A stretch of 24,773 nucleotides of DNA from JBNKFQ01 sp050289385. Its GTDB lineage: Bacteria > Pseudomonadota > Gammaproteobacteria > Pseudomonadales > Porticoccaceae. Both the position numbers and the translations under genes were made by a program. The stretch lies in NCBI GenBank assembly GCA_050289385.1, contig JBNKFQ010000022.1, positions 1-24,773 of the forward strand, read 5' to 3'. Under the pieces are notes generated by a model. The model ran no database searches. It was not told the DNA's origin and saw nothing but the letters and a program-made list of their open reading frames with translations. Below are positions 23,981 through 24,773 of this stretch, one piece after another; position 1 is the stretch's first letter, and every line of letters begins with the position of its first letter.

Positions 23981-24003
23981 TTCGCCAGGGCCTGGCTCCC
24001 ACA
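23981..24003 (-). repeat. REP-like palindrome (GTGGGAGC...GGCGAA)
   Basis: On the minus strand TGTGGGAGCCAGGC runs into CCTGGCGAA: a GTGG-type head, the tight palindrome GCCAGG-C-CCTGGC and a GCGAA-like tail. This is the layout of Pseudomonas-type REP elements (GTAGGAGC or GTGGGAGC plus palindrome plus GCGAA). Only one copy is visible here, so the call rests on resemblance. Confidence 0.45.
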
Positions 24004-24092
24004 GTCATGGACTGCTTCGATACTTTGTCAGCTTCGCTCTTTATTCAGAAGCCTGGCATCGCCTGGTGGCACAGGTGGTCCTGTCACAACAA

Positions 24093-24120
24093 CATCTCCT
24101 CAACTTGCGTTGAGGAGATG
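24093..24120 (-). terminator. Perfect 12-bp hairpin downstream of the second receptor gene
   Basis: CATCTCCTCAAC (24093-24104), loop TTGC, GTTGAGGAGATG (24109-24120). Read on the minus strand it begins 39 bases after the receptor stop and is followed by TTGTTGTG, weakly U-rich. Most likely a terminator for the receptor gene. A smaller dyad ACAGG-TGGT-CCTGT (24071-24084) follows. Confidence 0.5.
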
Positions 24121-24159
24121 AAGAGTGGGACAGATCTTCCCGGCGACGTTGTGTCGCGC

Positions 24160-24773
24160 TCAGAAGCTATAGTGAAGGTTAAGTCCAATGGTTCGTGGGC
24201 GGAGCCGGTAACCGGCCGCACCTTCCCCCGAAGTAACACTGACGTGTTCCACCCAGGTCAGGTCGTCGGCATTGGTCAGATTTTTGACAAACAGATCGAT
24301 CGCCAGTTTGTCCAGGGTGATACCGGTTTTCAGGTGAACTTGACTGAAGTCGCCGCTACTGGGCAAATTTTCGGGTTGGTCTATCCGAGTGTCATACTCC
24401 CCCACATAGGCGTAGTCGACCCGGGCAAAGGCGTCGTAGCCGGCCAGGGTGAACCCGTATTCCAGGCCCGCGCTGAAATTTATATCCGCCGAGCCCGGCA
24501 GGTCATCGCCCTTCTCGCCCAACCCCGACTGGTCTTGTGACAGCTTCGCTTCGTTATAGGACGCGCCCAGGCTAAGCTGCAACGTATCCGTCAGGCGCAG
24601 ACGGGATTCCACTTCAATGCCTTCCGAGGTGGAGGCACCGGCACTGGCGTAATAGCCGCCGCAACCGGCCTTTGCCAATCCGACGAATACCGGAAGTCCT
24701 TCCCAGTCGATATGATAGAGCGCCACATCGAGGCTGACCCGGTTATCGGCGAACGTCCCTTTGAAGCCCAACT
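24160..24773 (-). CDS. TonB-dependent receptor, C-terminal barrel fragment (5' end outside window)
   Basis: The frame enters from the right edge (LGFKGTFADNRVSLDVALYH) and runs about 204 codons to its stop. It shows the last strands of an outer-membrane receptor barrel: GFKGTF, ALYHIDWEGLPVFV, GIEVESRLRLTDTLQLSLGAS, GYDAFARVDYAYVGEYDTR, VHLKTGITLDKLAIDLFVKN, LTNADDLTWVEH, and the terminal RPRTIGLNLHYSF, ending in Phe as outer-membrane proteins do for assembly. The plug, TonB box and any STN domain lie outside the window, so it cannot be said whether it signals through the FecR at 22652. It is convergent with fecR and its sequence differs from the receptor at 19463. Substrate unknown. Confidence 0.93.
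   Translation of the reverse strand, partial: LGFKGTFADNRVSLDVALYHIDWEGLPVFVGLAKAGCGGYYASAGASTSEGIEVESRLRLTDTLQLSLGASYNEAKLSQDQSGLGEKGDDLPGSADINFSAGLEYGFTLAGYDAFARVDYAYVGEYDTRIDQPENLPSSGDFSQVHLKTGITLDKLAIDLFVKNLTNADDLTWVEHVSVTSGEGAAGYRLRPRTIGLNLHYSF

Larger units (their letters stand above)
23648..24159. other. Gene-free 512-base interval rich in repeats
   Basis: Between the convergent fecR-like and receptor genes. It holds palindromic element copy 3 (23718-23876), the REP-like palindrome (23981-24003) and the 12-bp hairpin (24093-24120). An open frame from 23947 crosses into the complement of the receptor gene and has no family-like sequence. I see no promoter or gene of its own. Confidence 0.6.

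Noticed and set aside
23947..24540. 197-residue plus-strand open frame over the second receptor
   Set aside because: Runs from non-coding repeats into the complement of a clear barrel sequence; no family resemblance.

Overview
The window reads as a chromosome segment of a Gram-negative gammaproteobacterium, probably a free-living aquatic or marine one. NfuA, the YafJ-type amidotransferase, MurI, RmuC, the DUF2489 protein and the AroF-type DAHP synthase all resemble gammaproteobacterial versions, and there are two TonB-dependent receptors plus a FecI/FecR pair. A Cellvibrionales-like lineage is my guess only; nothing in the window fixes the genus. No rRNA, tRNA, CRISPR array, intact insertion sequence or phage gene was seen.

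Layout: (1) 1-1417, minus: 3'-truncated exported serine hydrolase of the beta-lactamase/LACTB type. (2) 1576-4201, minus: an operon rmuC > DUF2489 membrane protein > yafJ-like class II amidotransferase. (3) 4334-11460, plus: murI, then an overlapping pair of large genes for an AddB-like nuclease and an AddA-like UvrD helicase-nuclease. (4) 11607-12665, plus: AroF-type DAHP synthase with a TyrR-box-like site against its start codon. (5) 12827-14094, minus: nfuA followed by a TetR-family regulator; nfuA has a near-consensus IscR type 1 site on its promoter. (6) 14451-16117, plus: xdhC-like gene coupled to a mocA-like cytidylyltransferase, with no molybdoenzyme nearby. (7) 16223-21880, minus: TonB-dependent receptor with STN signalling domain, exported D-aminoacylase-type amidohydrolase and exported class-C-type serine hydrolase. 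(8) 22102-23647, plus: ECF sigma factor and FecR anti-sigma factor, divergent from the receptor. (9) 24160-24773, minus: C-terminus of a second TonB-dependent receptor.

Parts 7 and 8 form the most interesting unit. An STN receptor, FecR and FecI are the parts of a cell-surface signalling relay. Here they sit beside two periplasmic hydrolases whose families act on D-amino-acid compounds rather than beside siderophore genes. I infer a system that senses, imports and breaks down a D-residue-containing or N-acylated peptide.

The largest unexplained structure is a dispersed non-coding repeat family, three copies at 12683-12786, 14210-14342 and 23718-23876. The ends are built from the unit GTCGCACG in inverted orientation (GTCGCACGTCGCACGC ... 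GCGTGCGACGTGCGAC). They lie only between genes and look like a MITE- or REP-type non-autonomous element. A separate REP-like palindrome and a perfect 12-bp hairpin share the 512-base gap at 23648-24159.
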